A stretch of DNA of 64,000 nucleotides from Psychrosphaera haliotis (GCF_009728465.1 NZ_WOCD01000001.1:1-64000); one strand, 5' to 3'; shown: positions 1-9,885, counted from the stretch's first letter. Notes: generated by a model not told the origin, from the letters alone. Numbers and translations: made by a program.

Positions 1-54
1 AACCGTTAGTTAGTAATTTAACCGGCTTGAAGAACATCGTAAATTTTAGGTATT

Positions 55-78
55 AAAAAAGGAAGCCTAGCTTCCTTT
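55..78 (-). terminator. Rho-independent terminator of the thrS-infC-rpmI-rplT operon
   Basis: Read on the minus strand, a perfect 6-bp stem (GGAAGC/GCTTCC, 3-nt loop, positions 61-75) is followed by six T (positions 60 to 55). It lies about 25 bases after the rplT stop, so it should end the operon transcript. Positions 1-54 hold nothing I can assign. Confidence 0.85.
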
Positions 79-101
79 CATCAAATCAAATTTTGGCTTG
101 A

Positions 102-454
102 TTAAGCAGCTAACGCTTCGTTTGCTTTAGTAACTAAAACAGCGAATGTTGCTTGGTCGTGAACAGCGATGTCAGCAAGGATCTTACGATTTACTTCAAT
201 AGACGCCTTTTCAAGCCGTTCATGAATTTGCCGTATGACAAACCGTTTTGACGAGCGCTGCATTGATACGAGCAATCCATAATTGACGGAAAACACGTTT
301 CTTTTGACGACGTCACGGTATGCATATTGACCTGCTTTTGTACAGCTTGGAATGCGACGCGGTAAACACGTGAACGTGCTCCGTAATAACCTTTAGCTGC
401 CTTTAGTACTTTTTGTGACTCTTGCGAGCTTGTACACCCGTTTACTCTTGCCAT
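102..454 (-). pseudogene. rplT: 50S ribosomal protein L20 (frame broken here, probably intact in the organism)
   Basis: L20 is an essential early-assembly protein of the large ribosomal subunit that binds 23S rRNA. The start MARV, the core [18 protein letters not shown], the segment [15 protein letters not shown] and the tail [16 protein letters not shown] are all recognisable, but they lie in different frames. At least three single-base deletions occur in the first 25 codons, and more follow near codons 40-55 and 80. With these repaired the protein is about 117 residues, the usual L20 length. It is the last gene of the operon, directly after rpmI and followed by a terminator. An essential gene cannot be this damaged, so I attribute the breaks to sequence error. 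Confidence 0.9.
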
Positions 455-470
455 TATTCAGTCTCCTCTC

Positions 471-666
471 TTAAGCGCCAGCTAACATACGATCGAATCA
501 ACGGCTTATCTATGAAGAAACCATTAACTTGCTACGTAAGTGACGTTTACGCTTAGAGCTCTTCTTAGTCAAAATGTGACGTAAGTGAGACTGTTTACGT
601 TTGTAACACCAGAGCAGTCTTTTTAAAGCGCTTTGCCGCGCCGCTATGAGTTTTCATTTTAGGCAT
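471..666 (-). pseudogene. rpmI: 50S ribosomal protein L35 (frame broken here)
   Basis: L35 is a small basic protein of the large ribosomal subunit. Translation from the ATG at 666 gives [17 protein letters not shown], the family's signature start. The frame is then lost, but a shifted frame continues with the expected basic stretch ([21 protein letters not shown]), and the end DRMLAGA followed by a stop at 471 is recognisable. The expected length is about 65 residues. The gene sits between infC and rplT as in most gammaproteobacteria. The frame breaks are probably sequence errors, as in the neighbouring genes. Confidence 0.85.
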
Positions 667-766
667 TGCCTAGACTCCGCATTGTTAGAGTGTTAATTAA
701 AATGGTATTAAGGCGAAACTGGTTTGTCGAAACTCACCAATTACTTGTAAAGGCCTTACCTACCGA

Positions 767-1317
767 CTAGTTTAAGAGCTTAGTTGCTCTTAGTGGTGCG
801 AGTACCATGATCATCTGTCTACCTTCAGCACGTGAAGGGAAAGATTCGCACGTAGAAATTTCTTCTAAATCCGCTTTAAACGTCTTAGTAGATCTAGTCC
901 GATATCTTGCTGAGCCATCTCTCGACCACGGAAGCGGATAGTGACTTTCGCCTTGTCTCCAGCTTCAATGAAGCGACGCAGGTTGCGTAGTTTACCTGGT
1001 AATCGCCTTCATCAGTTCCAGGACGGAATTTAATTTCCTAACCTGAATCTGTTTTTGCTTCTTCTTTTGCTCTTTTGAGCTTTACTCTTTTCGTATAGGA
1101 ATGTGCCGTAGTCCATAACTTTACAAACAGGTGGCTCAGCATTTGGACTGATCTCTACAAGATCCATCCTGCTTCAACTGACGCTGCTAATGCTTCTTTA
1201 ATAGAAACACACCTAAGGTTCACCTTCAACGCCGACTAATCGAACTTCTTGAACGGTAATTTCTTCATTTAACCTGTTTTGAGCAGCCTTTTGGCCACGT
1301 TTGTTTTGCGCTCTAAT
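767..1317 (-). pseudogene. infC: Translation initiation factor IF-3, AUU start codon (frame broken here)
   Basis: IF-3 keeps ribosomal subunits apart and checks start-codon choice. On the minus strand a strong Shine-Dalgarno GGAGG (1330-1326) is followed after 8 bases by ATT at 1317, and translation gives IRAQNKRGQKAAQNRLNEE, a typical IF-3 beginning. Using the rare AUU start is the known way infC is autoregulated, because IF-3 rejects non-standard starts. Recognisable later segments are [37 protein letters not shown] and [14 protein letters not shown], and it ends LAPLRATKLLN. Several single-base indels break the frame. The expected length is about 180 residues. It lies between thrS and rpmI. 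Confidence 0.88.
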
Positions 1318-1409
1318 GGCAAAATCCTCCAAAAAAATTATAAATAAAGCACGCGAGTCGTTTTCTATAATTTTATACTCATTGCGATGCTCGATATTAG
1401 TTACGAATA

Positions 1410-3315
1410 TTATTCGTATTTGCTCACTACTTCATTAAATTGTGCGATAAAGTCATCGATTGGCATTGAGCCCATATCGTCACCTTTCGAGTTCGAACTG
1501 CAACTTGTGCTGATTCCTTCTCTTTTTCGCCAACAACCAACATAAACGGAATACGCTTAAGAGTGTGCTCACGGATTTTAAAGCCTATCTTCTCATTTCT
1601 CAAGTCCGAAATGACTCTAATTCCACTTTGCTTCAACTTTTCTTCCACTTTTTTCACATATTCGGCTTGTGAATCGGTAATATTCATAATTACTACCTGT
1701 TTTGGGGCCAACCATGTTGGAAGAAGACCTGCGTACTCTTCAATCAAAATTCCAATAAATCGTTCTAACGAACCTAAGATTGCTCTGTGGATCATAACGG
1801 GTGTTTACGTTCGTTGTCTTCACCAACGTAAGTTGCACCTAAACGACCTGGCATCGAGAAATCAACTTGAACCGTACCACATTGCCAAGCACGACCTAAA
1901 CAGTCATGTAATGTGAATTCAATTTTAGGACCATAGAATGCACCTTCACCAGGCTGCAAGTCATACTCTAATCATTTGCATCTAACGCATCAGCCAATGC
2001 TTTTTCTGCTTTGTCCCAAATTTCATCGCTACCTACGCGCTGCTCTGGACGCGTAGAAAGTTTAATTGACACATTTTCAAAACCAAACGTTTTATAAGTA
2101 TCAAAAACCATTTGAATACAGCCAATAACTTCTTCTTGAATTTGCTCTTCAGTACAGAAAATATGAGCGTCGTCTTGAGTAAAGCCACGAAACACGCATT
2201 AAACCGTGTAATGCACCTGATGGCTCATTACGGTGACAACAACCAAACTCAGCCATACGCAATGGCAAGTCTCGGTAAGACTTTAAGCCTTGGTTAAAGA
2301 TTTGAACGTGGCCGGGCAGTTCATTGGTTTGATAGCATATTCACGGTTTTCAGAACTTGTCGTAAACATGTTGTCTGCGTACTTGTCCCAGTGACCTGAT
2401 TTTCCCACAAGCTTCTATCCATCATTAATGGACCTTTAACTTCGTCGTAGTTATATTCAGTTAACTTGCGACGAATAAAGCGCTCTAGTTCAGTATAAAT
2501 AGCGTAACCATCGTTATGCCAAAATACCATGCCTGGCGCCTCTTCTTGCCAGTGGAATAAATCTAACGCTTTACCAATTTTACGGTGATCACGCTTCTCA
2601 GCTTCTTCCAAACGCTTTAAGTAACCTTTAAGTTGTTTTTTGTCTGCCCATGCTGTGCCGTAAACGCGCTGTAACATTTTGTTATCAGAGTTACCGCGCC
2701 AGTACGCACCAGCAACTTTCATCAGTTTAAAGTGTTGGCAAAACTTCATGTTTGGAACGTGAGGACCACGACACATGTCGATGTATTCTTCGTGATGATA
2801 TAAACCTGGTTTGTCAGACTTATCAATATTCTCATCTAAGATTTGTAATTTGTAAGTCTCGCCACGCGCTTCAAAAGCGTCACGAGCTTCTTGCCAAGAA
2901 ACGGTTTCTTAACAACTTCATAATTCGTTTTTGCTAATTCAAGCATACGCTTTTCAATAGCAGCAATATCGTCTTGAGACAAAGAGTGATCTAGGTCTAC
3001 ATCATAATAAAAGCCGTTATCAATAGTAGGACCAATTGCCATTTTTACATCTGGGAACAATTGCTTAATCGCATGTCCTAATAGGTGCGCACAAGAGTGA
3101 CGAATAATTTCTAATCCATCATCGTCTTTGGCAGTGATGATTTGCAATTTAGCATCTTCGGTAATTAGGTCTTTTGCATCAACGCGGTTGCCATCAACAA
3201 CACCAGCTATGGTCGCTTTTGCTAAACCAGGGCCAATGTCACCAGCAACATCAAGAACAGAAACAGCATTATCAAACGAGCGTTGACTACCGTCAGGAAG
3301 AGTAATAACAGGCAT
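1410..3315 (-). pseudogene. thrS: Threonyl-tRNA synthetase (frame broken here, probably intact in the organism)
   Basis: ThrRS is a class II synthetase that charges tRNA-Thr; it is essential. In order: a TGS domain ([14 protein letters not shown], residues 1-65), the editing domain with [16 protein letters not shown], the catalytic core ([59 protein letters not shown]) and an anticodon-binding domain ending FNEVVSKYE. Repaired length is about 635 residues, as expected (about 640). At least six single-base changes break it: A-run deletions near 2910, 2400 and 1488, a missing T near 1972, a missing G near 2320, and one extra base in GAAAC at 2190-2192. A good ribosome site (AAGGAA) precedes the ATG. 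It is the first gene of the operon. Confidence 0.92.
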
Positions 3316-3568
3316 TTTATTTCCTTAGTACAGTGGCGGCGCCTACAATGCGTCGCATATACAGTATAAATTTTAAAGTTTTGGCGTGTTAAACGGTTAC
3401 AATCCATTTAAACTGGGCCGAGAATTCGACATTTGTCTGAAGCGAATGTTATTTTATCTTAAGCTAGATCTCAAGCGACGTAAGCGCATTAACGAATATA
3501 TTTAGGCTTATTTTAGGTTTATTACGTACTAGCCTCATTATTTTTAAATTTTATAGTTGGAAAGACAA

Positions 3569-4318
3569 ATGAAAACCACCTCTCCTACGGTTTTAGTAAC
3601 TGGAGCAGCAAAAAGAATCGGTAAACAAACCGCAACTCTTTTACACCAAAATGGCTATAACATTGTTGTCCATTGTAACCACTCTACCGACGAAGCTGAT
3701 GCATTTGTTTCAGAACTAAATGCGATGCGCTCAAACTCTGCAAAACGTGTCAAAGCAGATATTACGAAATTAGACGAGCTTCAGTCTTTAGCTGACAACG
3801 CAACGGCCGCATTTGGTCGTATTGATATGCTAGTAAATAATGCATCTTCATTTTATCCAACCCCCGTCAACGATGTAAATGAAGACGTTTGGGACGACTT
3901 AATGGGAACTAATCTTAAAGCGCCCTTTTTCTTAATTAAAAACCTGTTACCTGAGTTAACCAAAAATAAAGGTAATGTTGTCAATATGGTAGATATACAT
4001 GCTGATCGTCCGTTAAAAGATTATCCAGTTTACTGTATGGCTAAAGCAGGATTAGTGATGCTAACAAAATCGCTTTCTCGTGAATTAGCGCCTAATATTA
4101 GAGTGAATGGTATTGCACCAGGTGCGATACTTTGGCACGAAAACGACCTATCGGAACAAGACAAGAAACAAGTACTCAGTGAGATAGGCTTAGCTAGGTT
4201 AGGTTCTCCCGAAGATATAGCGGAAGCTATTTTGTATATGAGCAAAGCTACGTATGTAACAGGACAGATTTTGGCAGTGGATGGTGGCAGAAGCATAAAT
4301 GGGGGAAGTAAAGCCTAA
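3569..4318 (+). CDS. Pteridine reductase-like short-chain dehydrogenase (FolM type)
   Basis: 249-residue NADPH-dependent short-chain dehydrogenase. It shows the Rossmann motif TGAAKRIG near the N-terminus, NNASSF where classical members have NNAG, and the catalytic Y-x3-K in YCMAKAG. The TGAAKRIG form and the NNASSFYPTP stretch are typical of pteridine reductases, which reduce dihydrobiopterin or dihydromonapterin to the tetrahydro form. I infer that role; the substrate is not visible in the sequence. The ATG at 3569 has the ribosome site GGAAAG just upstream, so I prefer it to the in-frame TTG at 3557. The gene for a small zinc-ribbon-like protein follows after 15 bases. Confidence 0.8.
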   Translation: MKTTSPTVLVTGAAKRIGKQTATLLHQNGYNIVVHCNHSTDEADAFVSELNAMRSNSAKRVKADITKLDELQSLADNATAAFGRIDMLVNNASSFYPTPVNDVNEDVWDDLMGTNLKAPFFLIKNLLPELTKNKGNVVNMVDIHADRPLKDYPVYCMAKAGLVMLTKSLSRELAPNIRVNGIAPGAILWHENDLSEQDKKQVLSEIGLARLGSPEDIAEAILYMSKATYVTGQILAVDGGRSINGGSKA

Positions 4319-4333
4319 TATTGAGGAAGGCTT

Positions 4334-4534
4334 ATGGATACATTTTCTAAAACCATAGAATGCCCACACTGTGGGCAACACGTTAGTTTTCAATTTGATA
4401 TGTCAAATGGTGATCAAGACTACTACGAAGACTGTTCAGCTTGCTGCAACGCTATTCACTTAAATACCCACATTGACGAACTCAGGCAAAAGGTAGAATT
4501 GAAAGTAGATGCCGATGACGAACAAATCTACTAG
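4334..4534 (+). CDS. CPXCG motif-containing cysteine-rich protein
   Basis: 66-residue acidic protein with the pairs CPHC (residues 10-13) and CSAC (residues 34-37), a likely zinc-ribbon fold. It matches a small conserved family of unknown function, common in Alteromonadales and relatives, named after its CPxCG-like motif (here CPHCGQ). It has a strong ribosome site (GAGGAAGG) and follows the pteridine reductase-like gene by 15 bases, so the two are probably cotranscribed. The ribE gene converges from the other side; no clear terminator is visible in the 47 bases between them. Confidence 0.8.
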   Translation: MDTFSKTIECPHCGQHVSFQFDMSNGDQDYYEDCSACCNAIHLNTHIDELRQKVELKVDADDEQIY

Positions 4535-4581
4535 CCAGAAACGGTTACAGCTTCACTAATTAAATCGACTAGGTAAAGTGA

Positions 4582-5217
4582 CTAGTTAAAACGACTTTGT
4601 GATTTTAAGTAACGCTCAACGGTTTGAACCGTTGTATATGTTTGTTGATCAACTTCAATATTTAACTGATCGCCCTCTTCGTAATTACCCAAGTTGGTAA
4701 TTTGCAACGTCTCTGGAATGAGGTGCAGTGCAAAACTATCTGAGCTAACATCGCCAACTGTTAGGCTACAGCCGTTAATACCAACAAACCCTTTGTGAAG
4801 AATGTACTTCATCCATTGTGGGTCAATAGTTAACGTCATTTTTACATTATCAGGGCTTCGCTCAACCTTTTCTAAAATCGCCGTAGCGTGAATATGGCCA
4901 GATACAATATGACCACCAATTTCAGTGCCAAAAGTAACACTTCGTTCAAAGTTAACGTGGTCGCCCTGCTTTATAAACTTCAAGTTAGTTACATCGAGCG
5001 TTTCATCAATTACATCAAAAAACACTTGCCCAACCACGTCAGACAACCGGCTTTCAAACTTAGTCACTGTTAGGCAAACACCGTTAATTGCGATACTTGC
5101 CCCTATCGTAAGTCTTTCTAGATATTCATTTCCTACCGACAAGCATATCGTCTTAAATGCGTTGTGACCGGTAATACCGATAACCGTTGCTTTTGTTTGC
5201 ACAATACCTGTAAACAT
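4582..5217 (-). CDS. ribE: Riboflavin synthase, alpha subunit
   Basis: 211-residue enzyme that dismutates two 6,7-dimethyl-8-ribityllumazine molecules into riboflavin. It shows the signature start MFTGIVQ and the two homologous lumazine-binding repeats, each with its motif set: NGVCLTV with GGHIVSGHIHA in the first, and GINGCSLTV with LIPETL in the second. Length matches the family. It stands alone here, away from other rib genes. I looked for an FMN riboswitch in the roughly 200 bases upstream and saw none of the conserved RFN blocks. Confidence 0.95.
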   Translation of the reverse strand: MFTGIVQTKATVIGITGHNAFKTICLSVGNEYLERLTIGASIAINGVCLTVTKFESRLSDVVGQVFFDVIDETLDVTNLKFIKQGDHVNFERSVTFGTEIGGHIVSGHIHATAILEKVERSPDNVKMTLTIDPQWMKYILHKGFVGINGCSLTVGDVSSDSFALHLIPETLQITNLGNYEEGDQLNIEVDQQTYTTVQTVERYLKSQSRFN

Positions 5218-5364
5218 TAATTAGCCCTCAACTTTAGAACCGCTACTATATAAAAAATTGGCCAATGAGCCCAACACCTTTCTCTAGAATACTTACAATA
5301 GAGGCGTTAAGTTCAGGTTTTGTTGGGAAATTAATCAGTTGAATCAAAATTATGTTAAAACGGC

Positions 5365-5393
5365 TTGCACTTTAAAAGCCCGTTGTTTAGCAT
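5365..5393 (+). promoter_or_regulatory. Probable sigma-70 promoter of tRNA-Val
   Basis: TTGCAC (5365-5370) and TAGCAT (5388-5393) are separated by 17 bases. Transcription would begin near 5400, about 20 bases before the tRNA, giving a short 5' leader for RNase P to remove. The rest of the ribE-tRNA gap shows nothing else I can name. Confidence 0.5.
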
Positions 5394-5420
5394 ACAACCT
5401 CTTCGCGATACTCGTGTTAT

Positions 5421-5497
5421 ACAACCGTAGCTCAGCTGGTTAGAGCACCACCTTGACATGGTGGGGGTCGGTGGTTCGAATCCACTCGGTTGTACCA
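5421..5497 (+). tRNA. tRNA-Val (anticodon GAC)
   Basis: A 77-base cloverleaf including encoded CCA. The acceptor stem is ACAACCG/CGGTTGT. The D arm contains AGCTCAGCTGGTTAGAGC. The anticodon stem CCACC/GGTGG holds loop TTGACAT, anticodon GAC, which reads GUC and GUU valine codons. The T arm is GTGG-TTCGAAT-CCAC, followed by discriminator A and CCA at 5495-5497. It is a single tRNA; the 3' end abuts the stop codon of the converging EamA gene with one base between. Confidence 0.97.
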
Positions 5498-5498
5498 A

Positions 5499-6380
5499 TC
5501 ACTTTCTATAGTTCAGATTCTGTACCAACAAGCCTAAAATTATGATTGCTAAACCAATTATTGTTGATGCGAATATCTCTTCGCCAATAACAAAATGCAA
5601 AAGTAGTAATGATATGAATGGCGAAACAAAGATTAGGTTACTAATTAACGACGTATTGGTTGCGTAACGCATTGCCATTAGCCAAAACACAAACGTTATC
5701 CCCATTTCAAACAAGCCAACATAAATTGCGCCAAACAGAGCAGATTGCGTGATTCCGCTAAAGCCACCAAAGTAAATTGCACCGGGTAACAACCACAACG
5801 AACCAAAAAAGAAACACAAACACACTGATACGATAGGATCCGTTTTCATTTTTGTATTCAAAATCCAGTACGTCGCCCATAAAAAAGTAGAAAGTAGCGC
5901 GAGACCTACGCCAAGTGAGTCTTCAAACTCTAAGTTAAATATGTTGCCACGCGTCGCTATAATGAAAACCCCAAAATAGCCTAGGAAACAAGCAACCCAA
6001 TCTCGCTTTCTAATCGTCTGACCCAAAAAAACGGCACTCAAAACAGTAAGTGCAATGGCCCAAGTGTAATTTAACGATTGAGCTTGAGAAGCAGGTAATC
6101 GATCATAAGCGGAGAACAATACTAAGTAGTATGCAACTGGATTTAATAAGGAAAAGAAGACAAAGGACTTCCACTTTTTCCTTAGTGTTATTTTAAAAGT
6201 AACTATACGCCCAGTAAACATTACTACAGAGAATAAAACAATAAACGAAGAAATACTGGCTACTGATAAAAGCTGTATTGGCGTCATGCCAGCCAATGAC
6301 ATTTTAAATGCGGTGGCCACCGTTGACCAAAGCAAAACGGCCACTATGGCAAATTGAACAGCTCGAAATTGATTTTTCAA
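5499..6380 (-). CDS. EamA/DMT-family inner-membrane transporter
   Basis: 293-residue integral membrane protein with about ten hydrophobic segments arranged as two EamA repeats, the fold of drug/metabolite exporters. An early segment reads AIVAVLLWSTVATAFK; the conserved proline-rich turn LNPVAYYLVLFSAY begins the third helix. The substrate cannot be told from sequence. The start is TTG at 6380, supported by AGGA six bases upstream; no ATG fits better. It is divergent from the binding-protein gene at 6470, with 89 bases between them that must hold both promoters. Confidence 0.82.
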   Translation of the reverse strand: MKNQFRAVQFAIVAVLLWSTVATAFKMSLAGMTPIQLLSVASISSFIVLFSVVMFTGRIVTFKITLRKKWKSFVFFSLLNPVAYYLVLFSAYDRLPASQAQSLNYTWAIALTVLSAVFLGQTIRKRDWVACFLGYFGVFIIATRGNIFNLEFEDSLGVGLALLSTFLWATYWILNTKMKTDPIVSVCLCFFFGSLWLLPGAIYFGGFSGITQSALFGAIYVGLFEMGITFVFWLMAMRYATNTSLISNLIFVSPFISLLLLHFVIGEEIFASTIIGLAIIILGLLVQNLNYRK

Positions 6381-6469
6381 TAGTTTTCCTGGTTACGTTA
6401 ATAGCTTATGTACTACCTATTTTTGCAAGAATAACGATCACGCGCTATTAATTAAAGATAGTTATTTTT

Positions 6470-7213
6470 ATGGATTCCACTATTTTGTCTAATGCCTCAA
6501 GAGTATTGTCATCACTACTAATTGTTTTCAGCCTTCAGGTTCCGGCAAAATCCAACGACGGTATCATTCGAATAGTGACCGATCATTTTCCGCCTTATCA
6601 AATTAGTCGCAATAATGATTTAATTGGAGGCTCAGTAGGAAAAGAAGTCTCTGAGCTTATTGATATAGTATTACCCACTAGTAAAGTTGACGTAATGCCA
6701 TGGGCTAGAGCTTATGAAATTGCATTAAATCAGCCCAATACGTTAATTTTCTCTCTAATTAGAACACCTGAAAGAGAAGATAAATTTATCTGGATTGGTA
6801 AAGTTGCACACGTTACTACTCGGCTCATTTCACTTAGAGATGCCGATATTAAACCAGTAGACGATTTAGAATACTTGTCGAATATTCAAATTGGGGTTAA
6901 GCGTCAGGACGCCGTAGCTAACTTTTTAAGCAAGAATGGATTTGAATTTGAACGAGAGTTAGTAGAGATCGTTAGTTCCGTTTCTACTATGAAAATGTTA
7001 GAAAGACACAGGATTGATGCTATTCCTGCTAATCGTCATATCGTTCAGTATTATTGTAAAAAAACCGGATGTGAATCATCCGATTTCAAAACGATTTATA
7101 CCTTCAAGGAGCTATCTGAAGAGTTTTATTTAGCTGCCAGTTTAGGAACAGACCCCTCTATAATTAAGCAACTTAAAGAAGAGTTCACTAATCTAAAATT
7201 ACCAATTGACTGA
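6470..7213 (+). CDS. Periplasmic substrate-binding protein, family 3-like
   Basis: 247 residues. A signal peptide-like segment (VLSSLLIVFSLQVPAKS, residues 12-28) is followed by IRIVTDHFPPYQI, a typical opening of family 3 solute-binding proteins, and later PWARAYEIAL and the repeated-lobe stretch IQIGVKRQDAVANFL. Such free-standing members, without ABC permease genes nearby, are frequent in marine gammaproteobacteria next to signalling genes; a sensing role is possible but only inferred. The next gene on the opposite strand encodes a large signalling protein and ends 17 bases away. Confidence 0.75.
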   Translation: MDSTILSNASRVLSSLLIVFSLQVPAKSNDGIIRIVTDHFPPYQISRNNDLIGGSVGKEVSELIDIVLPTSKVDVMPWARAYEIALNQPNTLIFSLIRTPEREDKFIWIGKVAHVTTRLISLRDADIKPVDDLEYLSNIQIGVKRQDAVANFLSKNGFEFERELVEIVSSVSTMKMLERHRIDAIPANRHIVQYYCKKTGCESSDFKTIYTFKELSEEFYLAASLGTDPSIIKQLKEEFTNLKLPID

Positions 7214-7230
7214 ACAGCTATTGCCGAAAA

Positions 7231-9777
7231 TTAATCAACTCCGTTTAGCTTCCAGCCTTTTTCAATTTGCTCTTCTATTTCCTCCACGGTGAGTGGATAG
7301 GACAACAAAAAGCCCTGTGCACTTTTACAATCCATTGTTTTTAATAAATCCAGTTCAATCTCTCGTTCTACACCTTCAGCAACGACATCCATCTCTAGTT
7401 GGTTTGCCAAAGATATACAAGATCTTACAATGCTTTGGCTACGCTCATTGCCTGGCATAGATTGAATGAATTTTTTGGAATTTTTAAGGCGTTAAATATC
7501 CCTTTATTAAGATATGTTAATGATGCTGAGCCTGTACCAAAGTCGTCAATAGCAATTTTGAAACCCAAAGCCCTAAGCTTTCGAATTTTATGTTCTAATT
7601 GTTGTGAATCAGACTTGAATGACCTTTCCGTAATTTCCAGTAAAAATTGACTCGCTTTAAGTTTATGGTTTTCAATAATATCCATGACCCGTTGCGAGAA
7701 AGAAGGCGATAGAATAACCTGCGTCGACATATTGATAGCAATACAAAGCTCATTGCTTTTGTCAGCGCTGTAAAAACGTGAGAAGTTACGGCATGACGCT
7801 TCTATTAGCCAAATAGTAACTTCTTCAATGAGCCCAGTGTCTTCTGCAACAGTTATTACTTCTAAAGGGTTTAAATTTCCTAATTCGGGATGTCTCCATC
7901 TTAGTAACGCTTCAAAAGTAACTATCTCACCACTATCAATATCAAACTGAGGTTGATACTTAACAAACATTTCGCCACTTCGCATTGCCAACTTGATGTC
8001 GCTGGCCATTCTAAATTTTCTATTATTAGCTTCTGGTTCCGATTGACTAAATATCCATACGTTTTTGTTTAATTCCTTAGCCTGTTCAAGAGCTAACTGC
8101 GCCTTATAAATAACGTCCGTTACTCCGTAGGGACTATCAATAAATGATGAGGCACCCACAACGAAGTTTAACTGCAGGGGCAGCTCTGGTATTTCCATTT
8201 TTATAGGCTGACGTTCTGACACTTTTTTAAGGCACTACTCAAGAGCATTTGGTCACTACTTGAGACTAAAAAGCTAAACACGCCGTCATTTAGCATGGCC
8301 ACATTTGGTAAATAAGAGTCCGAATCAAAATCTACTAGCTGTAAATCTAAACTTAACCTTTGTTCGATGTCAGTTAAGAATTTATAAACAACTTCCTTTA
8401 GTCTATCTTTTGGAATGTACGATTCTAATGATTCATAGTTGTTGATAGACACAGAAACGATAGAAAAATCAAAGTTTGTATTATTAGTGCTTAGCTCGAG
8501 CCCTTTCTGCTCCAATAAGTTTACATTTGGTAACTTGTAGTAAGGTTCATGGGATGCTTGATATAGACGCTCTGCTTCACTGTTCCTTAATCGCTCCGCC
8601 AAAGCCATAGATATTAAAACCATTTCGGTTAGCACGCCCATTAGTGAAGCGTGACGATTCCAAAAACTATACTCTGACACGCCCGCAAACATTAAGGAGC
8701 CTAAACCAGCACCAACAAATAGCGGCACCCACGAAATAATATAGTACTTAGTCCACTTAATACGCTCTTTAAATTTATAGAGCATCAACGCAATTGCGAT
8801 TGTATAAGCGGCAATTAACAAGAAGAAAAATATAGAAGCTGCCGTAGACTCTTCTAAAAAAATGAATACAAAAGCAAAAAACGCCAGACTATAACTATAA
8901 ATATTCGCAACTTTCACCCATATATAATCCTTTAGGTGATCGAGCTTTAAAAATCGTAATGCCAATTTAACCGAGAAAAAACTGACAAAACAACTGAGAA
9001 CATTTATGTTTTTTGATAACCATTGATTTAACTCACCACCAATTATATAAGCGTTAAAACCATGCAATGCACCGAGCTGTACAAGGAAAAAACACACGTA
9101 CCCAATGTAATACAAATATATTCGTTCATTGGCACCAGCAAAAAGGATTAAATTGTAAAGCGACATAAGTACGGAAATACCGATAAACGCTCCCCAAATT
9201 AAATATATGAACTGTTGATACTCTGAGAAGCTGTCGGATAGGAAAATAAGTACAGGTAAAAAAGCAGCGCCTGTTGTTTTGGATACAAAAACCAGTGTTC
9301 TAGTTTGCCCAGAAGGAACTCCAACTATAACGGATGGCATGGCTTTATTACTCTGACTTACATTTTTAGCGGTATCACCAAACTCTGCCAATAATACATT
9401 TTGTGCGTTGGTCACCTCAAAAACGCTTAACCTATCTATTGTAGGATTGTCAAAATGGACAACATAGCTTCTTGCCTCTTTTGATAGGTTTTCTATTTCG
9501 TATTTGTAATAAAACGTTCTATTGTCAAATCCCCAATTTAAGGTGCCAGTAAAGTCCTTGTAAGGTAAATCGAATAAGCTTAACTCTTTAAGTTGTTGAT
9601 CTAAAAACGCCCCTTGTCCTTCATCTACATAATAAGACTTAGTAATAGAAGTTGTTAACTCGCTGTCTCCTATTTGCAGACTATCAAGTTTATTAAACGA
9701 TTGAGTCGTCGTTATTAAAACGCGACGATAGGTGATAAAAAGATAATCGTTAATAAATATTTGTTGAAACTCTTCAA
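7231..9777 (-). pseudogene. 7TM sensor with degenerate GGDEF and EAL domains (frame broken at three homopolymers)
   Basis: Repaired, this is one protein of about 849 residues. A signal peptide (LKSFNKYLLTIIFLSPIVAF) is followed by a periplasmic 7TMR-DISM extracellular domain (…YYKYEIENLS, VVHFDNPTIDRLSVFEV), seven membrane segments, a GGDEF-like domain and a C-terminal EAL domain. The EAL part keeps EALLRW, AINMST, LEITER, IDDFGTG, AEGVE and QGFL, so c-di-GMP hydrolysis is plausible. The GGDEF signature is replaced by LNDGVFSF, so cyclase activity is unlikely. The TTG start at 9777 has AGGA seven bases upstream. Three short deletions break the frame: T-run at 7471-7476, T-run at 8223-8228 and A-run at 9717-9720 (plus-strand positions). 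Confidence 0.85.
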
Positions 9778-9856
9778 AACTAAGTCCTATAAAAATTTTA
9801 TTACATTAAATGAATAAAAAACTTGCAGTGGTATAAAAAACCAACTAAATTACAAC

Positions 9857-9878
9857 CACTGTTCATTTATCCAGTGGT
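9857..9878 (+). promoter_or_regulatory. LexA-type SOS operator of the sulA-like gene
   Basis: CCACTG-N10-CAGTGG is a perfect 6-bp inverted repeat that contains the LexA core CTG-N10-CAG; 12 of the 16 positions match CTG(TA)5-type consensus. A possible promoter lies just upstream (TTGCAG 9823-9828, 17-base spacer, TAAATT 9846-9851), which would put the operator over the transcription start. The adjacent gene is SulA-like, a classical SOS gene, which supports the assignment. Confidence 0.72.
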
Positions 9879-9885
9879 TTCAAAA

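Noticed and set aside
3316..3450. tRNA-Thr-like operator in the thrS leader.
   Set aside because: I could not fold a convincing anticodon-like arm with a CGU loop; sequence quality in this area is also poor.
5218..5420. FMN riboswitch upstream of ribE.
   Set aside because: The conserved RFN sequence blocks are not present on the minus strand above the ribE start.
9416..9822. A separate gene or gap upstream of the 7TM domain.
   Set aside because: After a one-base repair at 9717-9720 the stretch encodes the signal peptide and periplasmic domain of the same protein.
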